Shown here: one piece after another, positions 1 through 5,471 of the stretch
Layout: the number at the start of each line of letters is the position of its first letter
How positions within the stretch are numbered: position 1 is the first letter of the stretch
Origin: Streptomyces sp. NRRL F-5630
GTDB taxonomy: Bacteria > Actinomycetota > Actinomycetes > Streptomycetales > Streptomycetaceae
Length of the DNA stretch: 5,570 bases
Reading direction: 5' to 3'
Assembly: GCF_000719475.1 (NCBI RefSeq)
Contig: NZ_JOGO01000138.1
Location: 1-5,570, forward strand
Notes under the pieces: model-generated
Told to the model about the DNA's origin: nothing
Database searches by the model: none
What the model saw: the letters and a program-made list of their open reading frames with translations, nothing else
Made by a program: the position numbers and the translations under genes

Positions 1-3
1 GTA

Positions 4-36
4 TCGTCGGCAGCGTCAGATGTGTATAAGAGACAG
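4..36 (+). other. Nextera/Tn5 sequencing adapter (artefact, not genomic)
   Basis: This stretch matches the Illumina Nextera read-1 adapter. It ends with the 19-base Tn5 mosaic end AGATGTGTATAAGAGACAG at 18-36, preceded by TCGTCGGCAGCGTC at 4-17. Its AT-containing composition is unlike the rest of the window. Short frames that read through it give peptides such as MCIRDR and MYKRQ (plus strand) and SLIHI (minus strand), which are familiar contaminant signatures in protein databases. It is untrimmed library adapter at a contig end. Real genomic sequence starts at about position 37, and bases 1-3 are also suspect. Confidence 0.97.
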
Positions 37-146
37 GGGTTGGCGACCGGCGCGGGGGGGGCCGGTGCGGGAGGGATCGCCCGTGCGGGCCGGGGCGAGG
101 AGGCGGTGGCGGGCGCGATTCCTGGCACGGGGGACCCCCGCCCGTA

Positions 147-165
147 CGGGACAGCTCCTGTCCCG
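147..165 (-). terminator. Hairpin terminator downstream of hbpS
   Basis: A perfect 8-bp inverted repeat (CGGGACAG, loop CTC, CTGTCCCG) lies two bases past the stop codon of the minus-strand HbpS-like gene. No T-run follows on the minus strand, which is common for actinobacterial terminators. A second smaller palindrome (CGGGGG-A-CCCCCG, 128-140) follows immediately and may add to the structure. The rest of 37-146 shows no gene. Confidence 0.6.
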
Positions 166-167
166 CC

Positions 168-740
168 TCACCTGCCCAGCGCGGCGACACCCGCCTTCGC
201 GAAGCTCTCGTCCTGGTCGCCGCTCGGCGCGCCCGCGACGCCGACCGCCGCGACGGGCGCGCCCTTCGCGGTGACCGGGGCGCCGCCCGCGAGGAAGAGC
301 GTGCCCGGGATGTCCTTGAGGGTCGGCGCGGAGTCGAGGCGCTTGACGAGGTCCGAGGTGGGGGCGTTCCAGGAGACGGCGGTGTACGCCTTCTTCACGG
401 CCGACTCGTAGGACTGCGGGCCCGCGCCGTCGCCGCGCAGCGTGACGAGCGTGCGCCCGTCGCGGTCGACGACGGCGACCGAGACGTTCTGGTGGGCGCG
501 ACGGGCGGCGTCGAGCGCGGCCTGCGCGGCGCGGGTCGCCGCGGCGGTGGTCAGGTGCGTCGTGGTCGTGGTGGTGCGGCCCGAGACGTCGGCGGCGGGA
601 GTGGCGGAGGCGGCGGGGCGGGGCCGCGGGGACTCGGCGTTCGCGGACACGGTGCCGAGGACCCCGGCGGTGCCGAGCGCGGCGACGAGGGTGCCACCGG
701 CGAGGACACGGCTGCGGCGGGTGCGGAGGGTGAGGGACAT
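168..740 (-). CDS. hbpS: Secreted haem-binding protein, HbpS/GlcG family
   Basis: This 190-residue protein belongs to the GlcG/HbpS (DUF336) family. In Streptomyces reticuli HbpS is an extracellular octamer that binds and degrades haem, binds iron, and modulates the sensor kinase SenS. Residues 1-35 look like an export signal: basic start with an arginine pair (R8-R9), hydrophobic core at about 12-31, and a likely cleavage after ANA (33-35). The arginine pair suggests Tat export, but the residues after it are not a clean Tat match. A low-complexity Pro/Ala/Thr linker runs to about 60. The domain spans about 62-190: helix LTTAAATRAAQ, strand VSVAVVDRDGRTL (86-98), the GAGPQSYESAVKKAYTAV segment (105-122), and the glycine-rich GTLFLAGGAPV and AAVGVAGA strands (146-171). 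The ATG start has AGGAG at 749-753, 8 bases upstream. The gene diverges from the kinase gene, which strongly supports HbpS over metabolic GlcG. Confidence 0.88.
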   Translation of the reverse strand: MSLTLRTRRSRVLAGGTLVAALGTAGVLGTVSANAESPRPRPAASATPAADVSGRTTTTTTHLTTAAATRAAQAALDAARRAHQNVSVAVVDRDGRTLVTLRGDGAGPQSYESAVKKAYTAVSWNAPTSDLVKRLDSAPTLKDIPGTLFLAGGAPVTAKGAPVAAVGVAGAPSGDQDESFAKAGVAALGR

Positions 741-835
741 GGGTTGCGCTCCTGGGGTGTGCGTCGGGGGGGACGAGGGCGGGGCTTACGGGTCGGGGTG
801 GCCCCACGGGTGTCGGGGGCGGGTGCCCACGGGTA

Positions 836-1013
836 CGGGCCGGGGTCGGCCCTGCGGATGCCGGGCCGGGGTTCGGCCTTGCGGACGCCGGGCCGGGTTC
901 GGCCTTGCGGACGCCGGGCCGGGGTTCGGCCTTGCGGACGCCGGGCCGGGTTCGGCCTTGCGGACGCCGGGCCGGGTTCGGCCTTGCGGACGCCGGGCCG
1001 GGGTTCGGCCCGG
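836..1013. repeat. Tandem 26/27-bp repeat array of seven phased palindromes
   Basis: Five near-identical units with consensus CCGGGCCGGG(G)TTCGGCCTTGC followed by GGACG lie at 861-887, 888-913, 914-940, 941-966 and 967-992. A variant unit precedes them (836-860) and a partial unit follows (993-1013). Lengths alternate 27, 26, 27, 26, 26 because of one extra G. Each unit carries the dyad GGCCG-loop-CGGCC with a 4-5 base loop. Dyad centres fall at about 844.5, 871, 897.5, 924, 950.5, 976.5 and 1003, a spacing of 26-26.5 bp. The end copies have longer stems: 6 bp in the first and a perfect 8 bp (CCGGGCCG/CGGCCCGG) in the last. The units carry no conserved reading frame. The array could be a multi-site operator, a set of transcript hairpins, or a neutral minisatellite. 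Confidence 0.9.
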
Positions 1014-1110
1014 CGAGTGCGGGGGCGCCGTTCCCGTGGCGGCTTCCGCTCCTCAAGCCTGGCCGTCCGCGCCCGCCTCTCCCGTCGCCCGCCCGGCTCC
1101 TCTCCGCCCC

Positions 1111-1142
1111 CCGACCGGTGGGCCCCCGGGTCGGCCGATCGG
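1111..1142. promoter_or_regulatory. Dyad plus adjacent palindrome upstream of senS
   Basis: CCGACC (1111-1116) and GGTCGG (1129-1134) form a perfect inverted repeat separated by 12 bases. The 8-bp palindrome CCGATCGG (1135-1142) abuts it. The block is about 160 bases upstream of the kinase start and close to a weak TTGATG (1143-1148). This layout would suit a dimeric regulator, but chance dyads are frequent in DNA this rich in G and C. No binding site sequence known to me was matched. Confidence 0.35.
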
Positions 1143-1300
1143 TTGATGCGGCGCCCCGCGCCCGGCGCGATGATCGAGGGGGCGAGCCTGCCCGCCCTGC
1201 CCGTACCGCCCCTCCCACCCCGCAGCCCCGTCCCGCGTTCCCGGCCCGCCCCCGGACCCAGGACCGGCCTCCGGCCTCACAGCACCCAGGACACCCGCCC

Positions 1301-2575
1301 ATGCCCCCACCGCAGTCCGACGTCCCCCTCCCTGTTCCGCGGGCCGACGATGCCGCCGAGGCGGACGAGCGGCGGCTCACCGCGCTCCTCACCCTCGCCT
1401 TCCTCGCGCTGCTCGCGGGCGCGCTGCTCCGCTACGTGCTGCGGCACGGCGACAGCGGCCGGCTGCCGTGGGTCGTGGCGCTGAGCCTCGTGCTCGCCGG
1501 GACGCAACTCGTCCGGGGCGGCTCCGCGCGGGCGCGGCGGGGGCGGCTCGGGGTGGTCGCGGTGTGCTGGGCGGTCGTCGTGCTGCTCGCGCCGAGTTTC
1601 GCGTGGTGCGCGATCCCGCTCGTGCACACGGCGCTGCGCCTGCTGCCCGTGCGGGCCGCGCTCGCGGCGATCACCGTGCTCACGGCGCTCGTGGTGGTGG
1701 CCGAACTGCGGCTCGCGGACGGTTTCGACCCGAACCTCGTCCTCCTGCCGCCGGTCGTCGCGGCGCTCGCGACCGGCGTCTTCCTGCACCTGAGCCGCGA
1801 GTCCGCGCGGCGCGGGGCGCTCATCGACGACCTCGTGCGCACGCGCAGGGAACTCGCCGCGACGGAGCGCCGCGAAGGCACGCTCGCCGAGCGGCAGCGG
1901 CTCTCCGGCGAGATCCACGACACGCTCGCGCAGGGCCTGTCCAGTCAGCGGATGCTGCTCCAGGCCGCCGAACGCCAGTGGGATCACGACCCGGCGGTGG
2001 CGCGCGCCCACGTGCGCACGGCCGCCGGGATCGCGGCGGAGGGCCTCGCCGAGGCGCGGCGCCTCGTGCACGACCTCGGCCCCGCGGGGCTCGCGGGCGG
2101 GACGGACCTCGGGGCCGCGCTCACGGCTCTCGCGGCGCGGGCCTCGCACGGCGGGCTCACGGTGCGGGCCGAGGTCCACGACGAGACGGGCGCGGGCCCG
2201 GCCGTCCTGCCGGACCGGGTCGCGTCGGCACTGCTGCGTACGGCGCAGGGCGCGCTCGCGAACGTACGGGAGCACGCACGCGCCCGTACGGCGACGCTCA
2301 CGCTCACTCTGCTCGACGACCTCGCGTTCCTGGACGTCGCCGACGACGGCAGGGGCTTCGTGCCCGACCTGGCGGCGGCACCGCGCGGACCGCGCGGCCA
2401 CGGGCTCCCCGCGACGCGGGCCCGCCTCCAGCAGCTGGGTGGCACGCTCGCCGTCGAGTCGGCGCCGGGCGAGGGCACGGTCCTGACGGCGCGGGTCCCG
2501 TGGCACGAGCCGCCCGGCACGGCGGAGCGGGAACGAACGTTCTCCCCCGGACCTGACGAAGGACCCTCCTCATGA
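1301..2575 (+). CDS. senS: Membrane sensor histidine kinase, SenS-like
   Basis: This 424-residue kinase is of the HisKA_3/HATPase_c type that pairs with NarL-family regulators. A proline-rich cytoplasmic start (1-25) is followed by hydrophobic segments at about 27-47, 55-71, 83-103, 118-135 and 145-164. These give five likely membrane helices, the number described for SenS of S. reticuli, with only short external loops and no large sensor domain. That architecture suits sensing through an external partner such as HbpS. The dimerisation and phosphoacceptor motif is LSGEIHDTLAQGLSS with H206. The ATP-binding domain has the N-box near N321 (ANVREHA), the G1 motif DDGRG (348-352) and GHGL (366-369). 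The ATG at 1301 was chosen because AGGA lies 9 bases upstream and the frame further upstream is low-complexity and runs into the repeat array. The stop overlaps the regulator start (ATGA), implying translational coupling. Confidence 0.88.
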   Translation: MPPPQSDVPLPVPRADDAAEADERRLTALLTLAFLALLAGALLRYVLRHGDSGRLPWVVALSLVLAGTQLVRGGSARARRGRLGVVAVCWAVVVLLAPSFAWCAIPLVHTALRLLPVRAALAAITVLTALVVVAELRLADGFDPNLVLLPPVVAALATGVFLHLSRESARRGALIDDLVRTRRELAATERREGTLAERQRLSGEIHDTLAQGLSSQRMLLQAAERQWDHDPAVARAHVRTAAGIAAEGLAEARRLVHDLGPAGLAGGTDLGAALTALAARASHGGLTVRAEVHDETGAGPAVLPDRVASALLRTAQGALANVREHARARTATLTLTLLDDLAFLDVADDGRGFVPDLAAAPRGPRGHGLPATRARLQQLGGTLAVESAPGEGTVLTARVPWHEPPGTAERERTFSPGPDEGPSS

Positions 2576-3234
2576 CGGACACCCCCGTGACCGGCTCCTC
2601 CCCGGACGAGAGCCCCGTGCGGCTCCTCCTGTGCGACGACCACGCCGTCGTACGGGCCGGGCTGCGCGCACTGCTCGCGAGCGCGGCGGGGATCGAGGTG
2701 AGCGGGGAGGCGGGGAGCGGCGAGGAGGCGGTGGCGCTCGCGGCAAAGCTGCGTCCGGACCTCGTGCTCATGGACCTCCAGCTCGGTCCGGGCATCGACG
2801 GGGTCGAGGCGACCCGGCGCCTGCTCGCGCTGCCCGCTCCGCCGCGCGTCCTCGTCCTCACGACGTACGACACCGACGCGGACGTCACGCGCGCGGTGCA
2901 CGCGGGGGCGACGGGCTACCTCCTGAAGGCGGAGCGCCCGGAGGAGCTCTTCGCCGCGATCCACGCCGCCGCGCGGGGCCGCACCGCGCTCTCGCCCCCG
3001 GTCGCCCACCGCGTCCTGGCCCACCTGCGCGCCCCGCGCCCCGGACTGACCCCCCGCGAGCGCGACATCCTGGCCCAGCTCTCCCAGGGCCTCGGCAACC
3101 GCGACATCGCCCGCGCCCTCCACATCAGCGAGGCCACGGTGAAGACCCACCTGGGCCGCGTCTACCAGAAACTGGGCGTGGACACCCGCGCCGGAGCGGT
3201 GGCGGTGGCGAAGGAGCAACGACTGCTGGAATGA
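2572..3234 (+). CDS. senR: NarL/FixJ-family response regulator, SenR-like
   Basis: This 220-residue regulator has a receiver domain (about 16-132) and a LuxR-type helix-turn-helix (about 158-219). Visible receiver residues are the acidic pair D22-D23, the phosphoacceptor D68 (LVLMDLQL), the switch threonine T97 (VLTTYD) and the conserved K119 (GYLLK). The DNA-binding domain reads LTPRERDILAQL then the recognition region ISEATVKTHLGRVYQKLGV. All key residues are present, so it should be functional. The ATG overlaps the kinase stop, with GAAGGA at 2558-2563 as ribosome binding site. In S. reticuli the phosphorylated partner controls hbpS and the furS-cpeB catalase-peroxidase operon; that operon is not in this window. 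The assignment as SenR rather than a generic NarL regulator rests on the divergent HbpS gene and the five-helix kinase. Confidence 0.87.
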   Translation: MTDTPVTGSSPDESPVRLLLCDDHAVVRAGLRALLASAAGIEVSGEAGSGEEAVALAAKLRPDLVLMDLQLGPGIDGVEATRRLLALPAPPRVLVLTTYDTDADVTRAVHAGATGYLLKAERPEELFAAIHAAARGRTALSPPVAHRVLAHLRAPRPGLTPRERDILAQLSQGLGNRDIARALHISEATVKTHLGRVYQKLGVDTRAGAVAVAKEQRLLE

Positions 3235-3248
3235 CGGGACTTCCACAA

Positions 3249-3265
3249 CCGCCACAAGCGGGCGG
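3249..3265. terminator. Weak hairpin between convergent genes
   Basis: CCGCC (3249-3253) and GGCGG (3261-3265) can pair around a 7-base loop in the 34-base gap between the regulator and the convergent Uma2 gene. The stem is only 5 bp and has no T-run, so it may not be the real terminator for either gene. Confidence 0.2.
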
Positions 3266-3268
3266 GGC

Positions 3269-3907
3269 TCACAGCTCCCCGGAGTCGATCGTGAATCCCA
3301 CGGGGGCGGGGAGCGGCACCGGATCGCCCATCTTGTACGTGGTCTTCTGCCGGTAGTCGTCGCCGGAGGGGCGGGTGCAGACAACGATGTGGGCCGCCTC
3401 GCGATCCACCACCACGTAGACAGGGATACCCGCTCGCGCGTAGCCCCGGATCTTGCGCACCCGGTCGTTGGCGGCCATGGAGACGGACGTCACCTCGGCG
3501 GCGAGCAGCACGGGTGAGGGGTCGTGCCACTCCTGCCGGTCGGCGAAGCTCCCGCGAGGGGCGAGGACGAGGTCAGGGATGACCCGCCCGCTTCCGGAGG
3601 CGCCGGGCACGCGGAGGCCGATCCCGGTGTAACGAGCGAGATCGCGGCGATGGTCCCGGGCCTGACCGCTCAGCTCCGACACCATCTCCTCGTGCTCGCC
3701 GTTCGCCGGTGGTGTCACGTGGATTTCCCCTTCGACCAACTCCACGCGCCAGCCCTGAGGGGCGGCGGCGCTGAATACCTCGAAGGCCGCGTCCACCGAT
3801 GGGGCCGGCAGGCTGAAGCCGGCCAGTTCGGCCAGGAGCGCCGCACGGTGCGCCCACTGATCCGACTCGGCCGACGTGGACTCGTACTCCGGGACTGGCT
3901 CTGCCAC
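3269..3907 (-). CDS. Uma2-family (DUF820) putative PD-(D/E)XK nuclease
   Basis: This 212-residue protein has the Uma2 fold signature: an acidic strand ELVEGEIHV (56-64), the PD motif in RVIPDLVLAP (108-117, D112), LLAAEVTS (134-141, E138), D148, K152 in VRKIRGYA, then the strand IPVYVVVD (161-168). These elements, in this order, are the predicted metal-binding and catalytic set of the PD-(D/E)XK superfamily. The length is usual for the family. The GTG start at 3907 is chosen because an excellent AAGGAGG (3914-3920) lies 6 bases upstream. Uma2 proteins are abundant in Streptomyces and cyanobacteria, but their cellular role and nuclease activity are largely unproven. No toxin-antitoxin or phage partner is adjacent. 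The gene converges on the response regulator and diverges from the 166-residue gene, so it is probably transcribed alone. Confidence 0.88.
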   Translation of the reverse strand: MAEPVPEYESTSAESDQWAHRAALLAELAGFSLPAPSVDAAFEVFSAAAPQGWRVELVEGEIHVTPPANGEHEEMVSELSGQARDHRRDLARYTGIGLRVPGASGSGRVIPDLVLAPRGSFADRQEWHDPSPVLLAAEVTSVSMAANDRVRKIRGYARAGIPVYVVVDREAAHIVVCTRPSGDDYRQKTTYKMGDPVPLPAPVGFTIDSGEL

Positions 3908-3922
3908 GGCGGACCTCCTTCG

Positions 3923-3945
3923 CTTCAGCGACAGCCTTCAGCGTA
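3923..3945 (-). promoter_or_regulatory. Possible promoter -10 and direct repeat for the Uma2 gene
   Basis: On the minus strand TACGCT (complement of 3940-3945) fits the actinobacterial TANNNT -10 pattern and sits about 33 bases upstream of the GTG start, ahead of the strong ribosome binding site. Two exact CTTCAGCG copies (3923-3930, 3936-3943) begin 13 bases apart, and the second overlaps the -10. No good -35 match is visible. The repeat could be an operator or chance. Confidence 0.3.
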
Positions 3946-4095
3946 TGCGCGAAACGGGTGCGCGAAGCCGAGGCTCCTCATCCGAACCGGGCACAGCTCC
4001 TCACAGGGTTGCCGTACGGTCCTCAGCCGCCGCACGCGCCGGACCCGTCCAGCCTCTGACCGCTCGCGCACGGCGCGCATGGCCACCGGGACCGC

Positions 4096-4165
4096 CCGCC
4101 AACGGACGACCGCCGAGGGACGGCCCGCCGACAGACGGCTCGCCCAGGGACGCCCGCCGAGGGGG
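4096..4165. repeat. Degenerate short tandem repeat, about 14-bp period
   Basis: About five imperfect units begin with CCGCC or a close variant, followed by an A/G-rich half ending GACG: 4096-4109, 4110-4124, 4125-4140, 4141-4153 and 4154-4165. Unit lengths run from 13 to 16 bases and the sequences vary, so this is a decayed repeat. It lies in the divergent gap, about 80-150 bases upstream of the 166-residue gene. Function is unknown. Confidence 0.5.
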
Positions 4166-4174
4166 CCGTCGTGT

Positions 4175-4192
4175 GCGGGGTGTACGCCCCGC
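4175..4192. promoter_or_regulatory. GC hairpin/palindrome upstream of the 166-residue gene
   Basis: GCGGGG (4175-4180) and CCCCGC (4187-4192) form a perfect 6-bp dyad around TGTACG; a T-G wobble can extend it. It is centred about 60 bases upstream of the GTG start. It could be an operator or a transcript hairpin, though chance is possible in this composition. Confidence 0.3.
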
Positions 4193-4243
4193 CCCGTCCA
4201 GGCCCTCGCCTTCGGCTCGCCCCGCCGTGACACCATTCCTCCC

Positions 4244-4744
4244 GTGCTCGACATCGGTTACGCCCTCTCCCGCCGCCATCCCGACTCGCCGCAGACCGAC
4301 TACCGGCGGGCCGACCGGTACGCGCTGCGGCACGACCTGTTTCTCGGGGACGTGTATCTCGCGGACACGGAGGAGGACCGCGAGCTGGCGACGGCCTGGG
4401 GGTGGGTGCCGGTGCTCGACTTCGCGTGGGCGCTGTGCGACATCGCCGAACTGCTCGACCAGGACCCGAAGGGGAGCAGGGCGAGCAGGCCGCAGTACGC
4501 GGAGCTGGACTTCACCGAGTCGGCGGACCGGCTGCTCTTCGCGCGCCGCTTCGGCTGGGTCGACATCGAGGCCGAGTGGCGCCCCGAGAGCGAGCGCCCG
4601 CTGAGTTTCTCGCACGCCGAACTGCGCCGGGAGGCACGCGACTTCCTCCACGACCTGCTGGCCGACCTCGCCGAGATGCACGAGGAGCTGGACGAGAACC
4701 CGCTGGTGTGGGACCTGCGTGCCCGCTTCCCCCGCGTGTCCTGA
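4244..4744 (+). CDS. Hypothetical acidic 166-residue protein
   Basis: I do not recognise a named family. The protein is acidic, soluble and well-composed (no signal peptide or membrane helix). It opens with LDIGYALSRRHP, has an aromatic stretch WGWVPVLDFAWAL (52-64), then AELLDQDP, FARRFGWVDIEAEW (99-112), and ends in a predicted charged helix SHAELRREARDFLHDLLADL (123-142) and EMHEELDENPLVWDL. Normal codon use and amino-acid diversity from 4244 onward support a real gene. The GTG at 4244 marks where the protein-like sequence begins, but no ribosome binding site precedes it, so it may be leaderless or start elsewhere. An in-frame ATG at 4079 would add 55 low-complexity residues across the degenerate repeat and is less likely. 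It ends 4 bases before the convergent pentapeptide gene. The look is of an intracellular regulatory or immunity-type small protein, but that is only an impression. Confidence 0.75.
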   Translation: MLDIGYALSRRHPDSPQTDYRRADRYALRHDLFLGDVYLADTEEDRELATAWGWVPVLDFAWALCDIAELLDQDPKGSRASRPQYAELDFTESADRLLFARRFGWVDIEAEWRPESERPLSFSHAELRREARDFLHDLLADLAEMHEELDENPLVWDLRARFPRVS

Positions 4745-4748
4745 GTCC

Positions 4749-5471
4749 TCACTCCCCCAAGTCCAGGACCCGCATCCCCAGTTCGGCCGCGAGCGCGGGA
4801 GCGAGGTCGATGAGCTGGTCCGGGCTGATGGCCGCGCCGCGCAGCCCGCCGATCCCGGCGGCGACGCCCAGTTCGGCGGCCTGGCGCAGATCGACGTCCT
4901 TGAGCGTCACCTTGTTGAAGTCCGCGCCCTTCACGACGCAGTCGACGAACGCGACCCGTTCCAGGCTCGCCCCGCCGAAGTCCGGTTCGACGAGCACGCA
5001 CGCCTCGAAGACGACGTCCTTGAGCTTCGCGCCGCGCAGGTTGAGGTAGTCGAGCTTCCCGCCGCGCACCACGACCCGTTCGAGCACCGCCCCGTGCGCC
5101 TGCGTCCCGCCGAGTCGCGCGTCGATCACCTCGACATCGCGCAGCGTGGCCTCGGCGAGCCGCGTCCCCACGCCCCGTACCGCTTCGAGGCGCGAGTCCA
5201 CGAACCGGGCGCGCGTCAGCCGTGTGCCTCCGAGGGCGCAGTCGCGGAGCACGCAGTCGAGGAACGAGGCGCCGCCCCCGTCCGCCTCGTCGAGCGTGTC
5301 CCCGCGCCACTCGACCCCGTCGTAGTCCCCGTCCGGCACGAGCCCCCAGGCGGGCGGGTCGACGAGAGAGGGCAGCCGCAACTCCGGCCTGCGCGGCGGC
5401 CGTACGGCGAGCGTCCGCCGGGCGGAGCGCGGGGTGGCGGAAGACGGGCGACGGGTGGGGCGTGAGGTCAT
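4749..5471 (-). CDS. Pentapeptide-repeat protein
   Basis: This 240-residue protein has a disordered basic N-terminus (1-35), a short linker domain (DPPAWGLVPDGDYDGVEW, 38-55), then 26 uninterrupted pentapeptides from residue 68 to 197. The central residue at every fifth position from 70 to 195 is Leu, Phe or Val except G100 and A125. This predicts a right-handed square beta-helix of about six and a half turns. The C-terminal cap, roughly 198-240, contains GLRGAAISPDQLIDLAPALAAELG, split here as GLRGAAISPDQL (209-220) and IDLAPALAAELG (221-232), a pattern common in actinobacterial pentapeptide proteins. Some relatives (MfpA, Qnr) mimic DNA and protect gyrase, but this sequence shows nothing specific to that function, so the role is open. 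The ATG at 5471 has no strong ribosome binding site. Four cysteines lie in the helix (C73, C78, C158, C178). Confidence 0.9.
   Translation of the reverse strand: MTSRPTRRPSSATPRSARRTLAVRPPRRPELRLPSLVDPPAWGLVPDGDYDGVEWRGDTLDEADGGGASFLDCVLRDCALGGTRLTRARFVDSRLEAVRGVGTRLAEATLRDVEVIDARLGGTQAHGAVLERVVVRGGKLDYLNLRGAKLKDVVFEACVLVEPDFGGASLERVAFVDCVVKGADFNKVTLKDVDLRQAAELGVAAGIGGLRGAAISPDQLIDLAPALAAELGMRVLDLGE

Larger units (their letters stand above)
741..1300. promoter_or_regulatory. Divergent hbpS/senS intergenic region
   Basis: This 560-base gap must hold the promoters for the minus-strand hbpS and the plus-strand senS-senR pair. I see no convincing coding region: frames that stay open across it pass through a repeat whose period is not a multiple of three. 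It holds the hbpS ribosome binding site (749-753) and two direct copies of CCCACGGGT (803-811 and 826-834, starts 23 bases apart, each nearly palindromic). It also holds a palindrome array (836-1013), a dyad plus palindrome (1111-1142), and the senS ribosome binding site AGGA (1288-1291). No -10/-35 pair is clear enough to call; TTGATG at 1143-1148 is a weak -35-like match. The length and repeat content suggest a regulatory role, which is inference. Confidence 0.6.
3908..4243. other. Intergenic region between Uma2 and the 166-residue gene
   Basis: This 336-base gap separates two divergent genes. Next to the Uma2 start it contains the ribosome binding site (3914-3920), a tandem pair of CTTCAGCG (3923-3930 and 3936-3943), and a minus-strand TACGCT that could be a -10 element (3940-3945). 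In the middle there is a degenerate tandem repeat (4096-4165) and a GC-rich hairpin (4175-4192). No clear promoter or ribosome binding site was found for the plus-strand gene. I see no small gene in it; its open frames are low-complexity Arg/Pro/Gly. Confidence 0.5.

Noticed and set aside
20..411. Plus-strand frames beginning MCIRDR and MYKRQ
   Set aside because: Their starts lie in the sequencing adapter and the remainder is antisense to hbpS.
836..1013. CRISPR array
   Set aside because: Units are contiguous with no unique spacers, and no cas genes are present.
905..1300. Upstream extension of the senS frame to an ATG in the repeat array
   Set aside because: The added 132 residues are repeat-derived and Pro/Arg-rich, with no matching ribosome binding site, while the ATG at 1301 has one.
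16..1392. Long minus-strand open frame of 458 residues
   Set aside because: It starts inside senS, crosses the repeat array, overlaps hbpS in another frame and ends in the adapter; the product is Arg/Pro/Gly low-complexity, typical of GC-driven shadow frames.
1277..2506. Large antisense frame opposite senS
   Set aside because: Composition is Arg-rich and featureless, whereas the plus strand carries clear kinase motifs.
1984..3384. Antisense frame opposite senS-senR
   Set aside because: No recognisable domain, and it runs opposite two well-supported genes.
3269..3907. Uma2 gene as part of a defence or toxin-antitoxin system
   Set aside because: No partner toxin, antitoxin or other nuclease-system gene is adjacent, and its neighbours are in opposite orientations.
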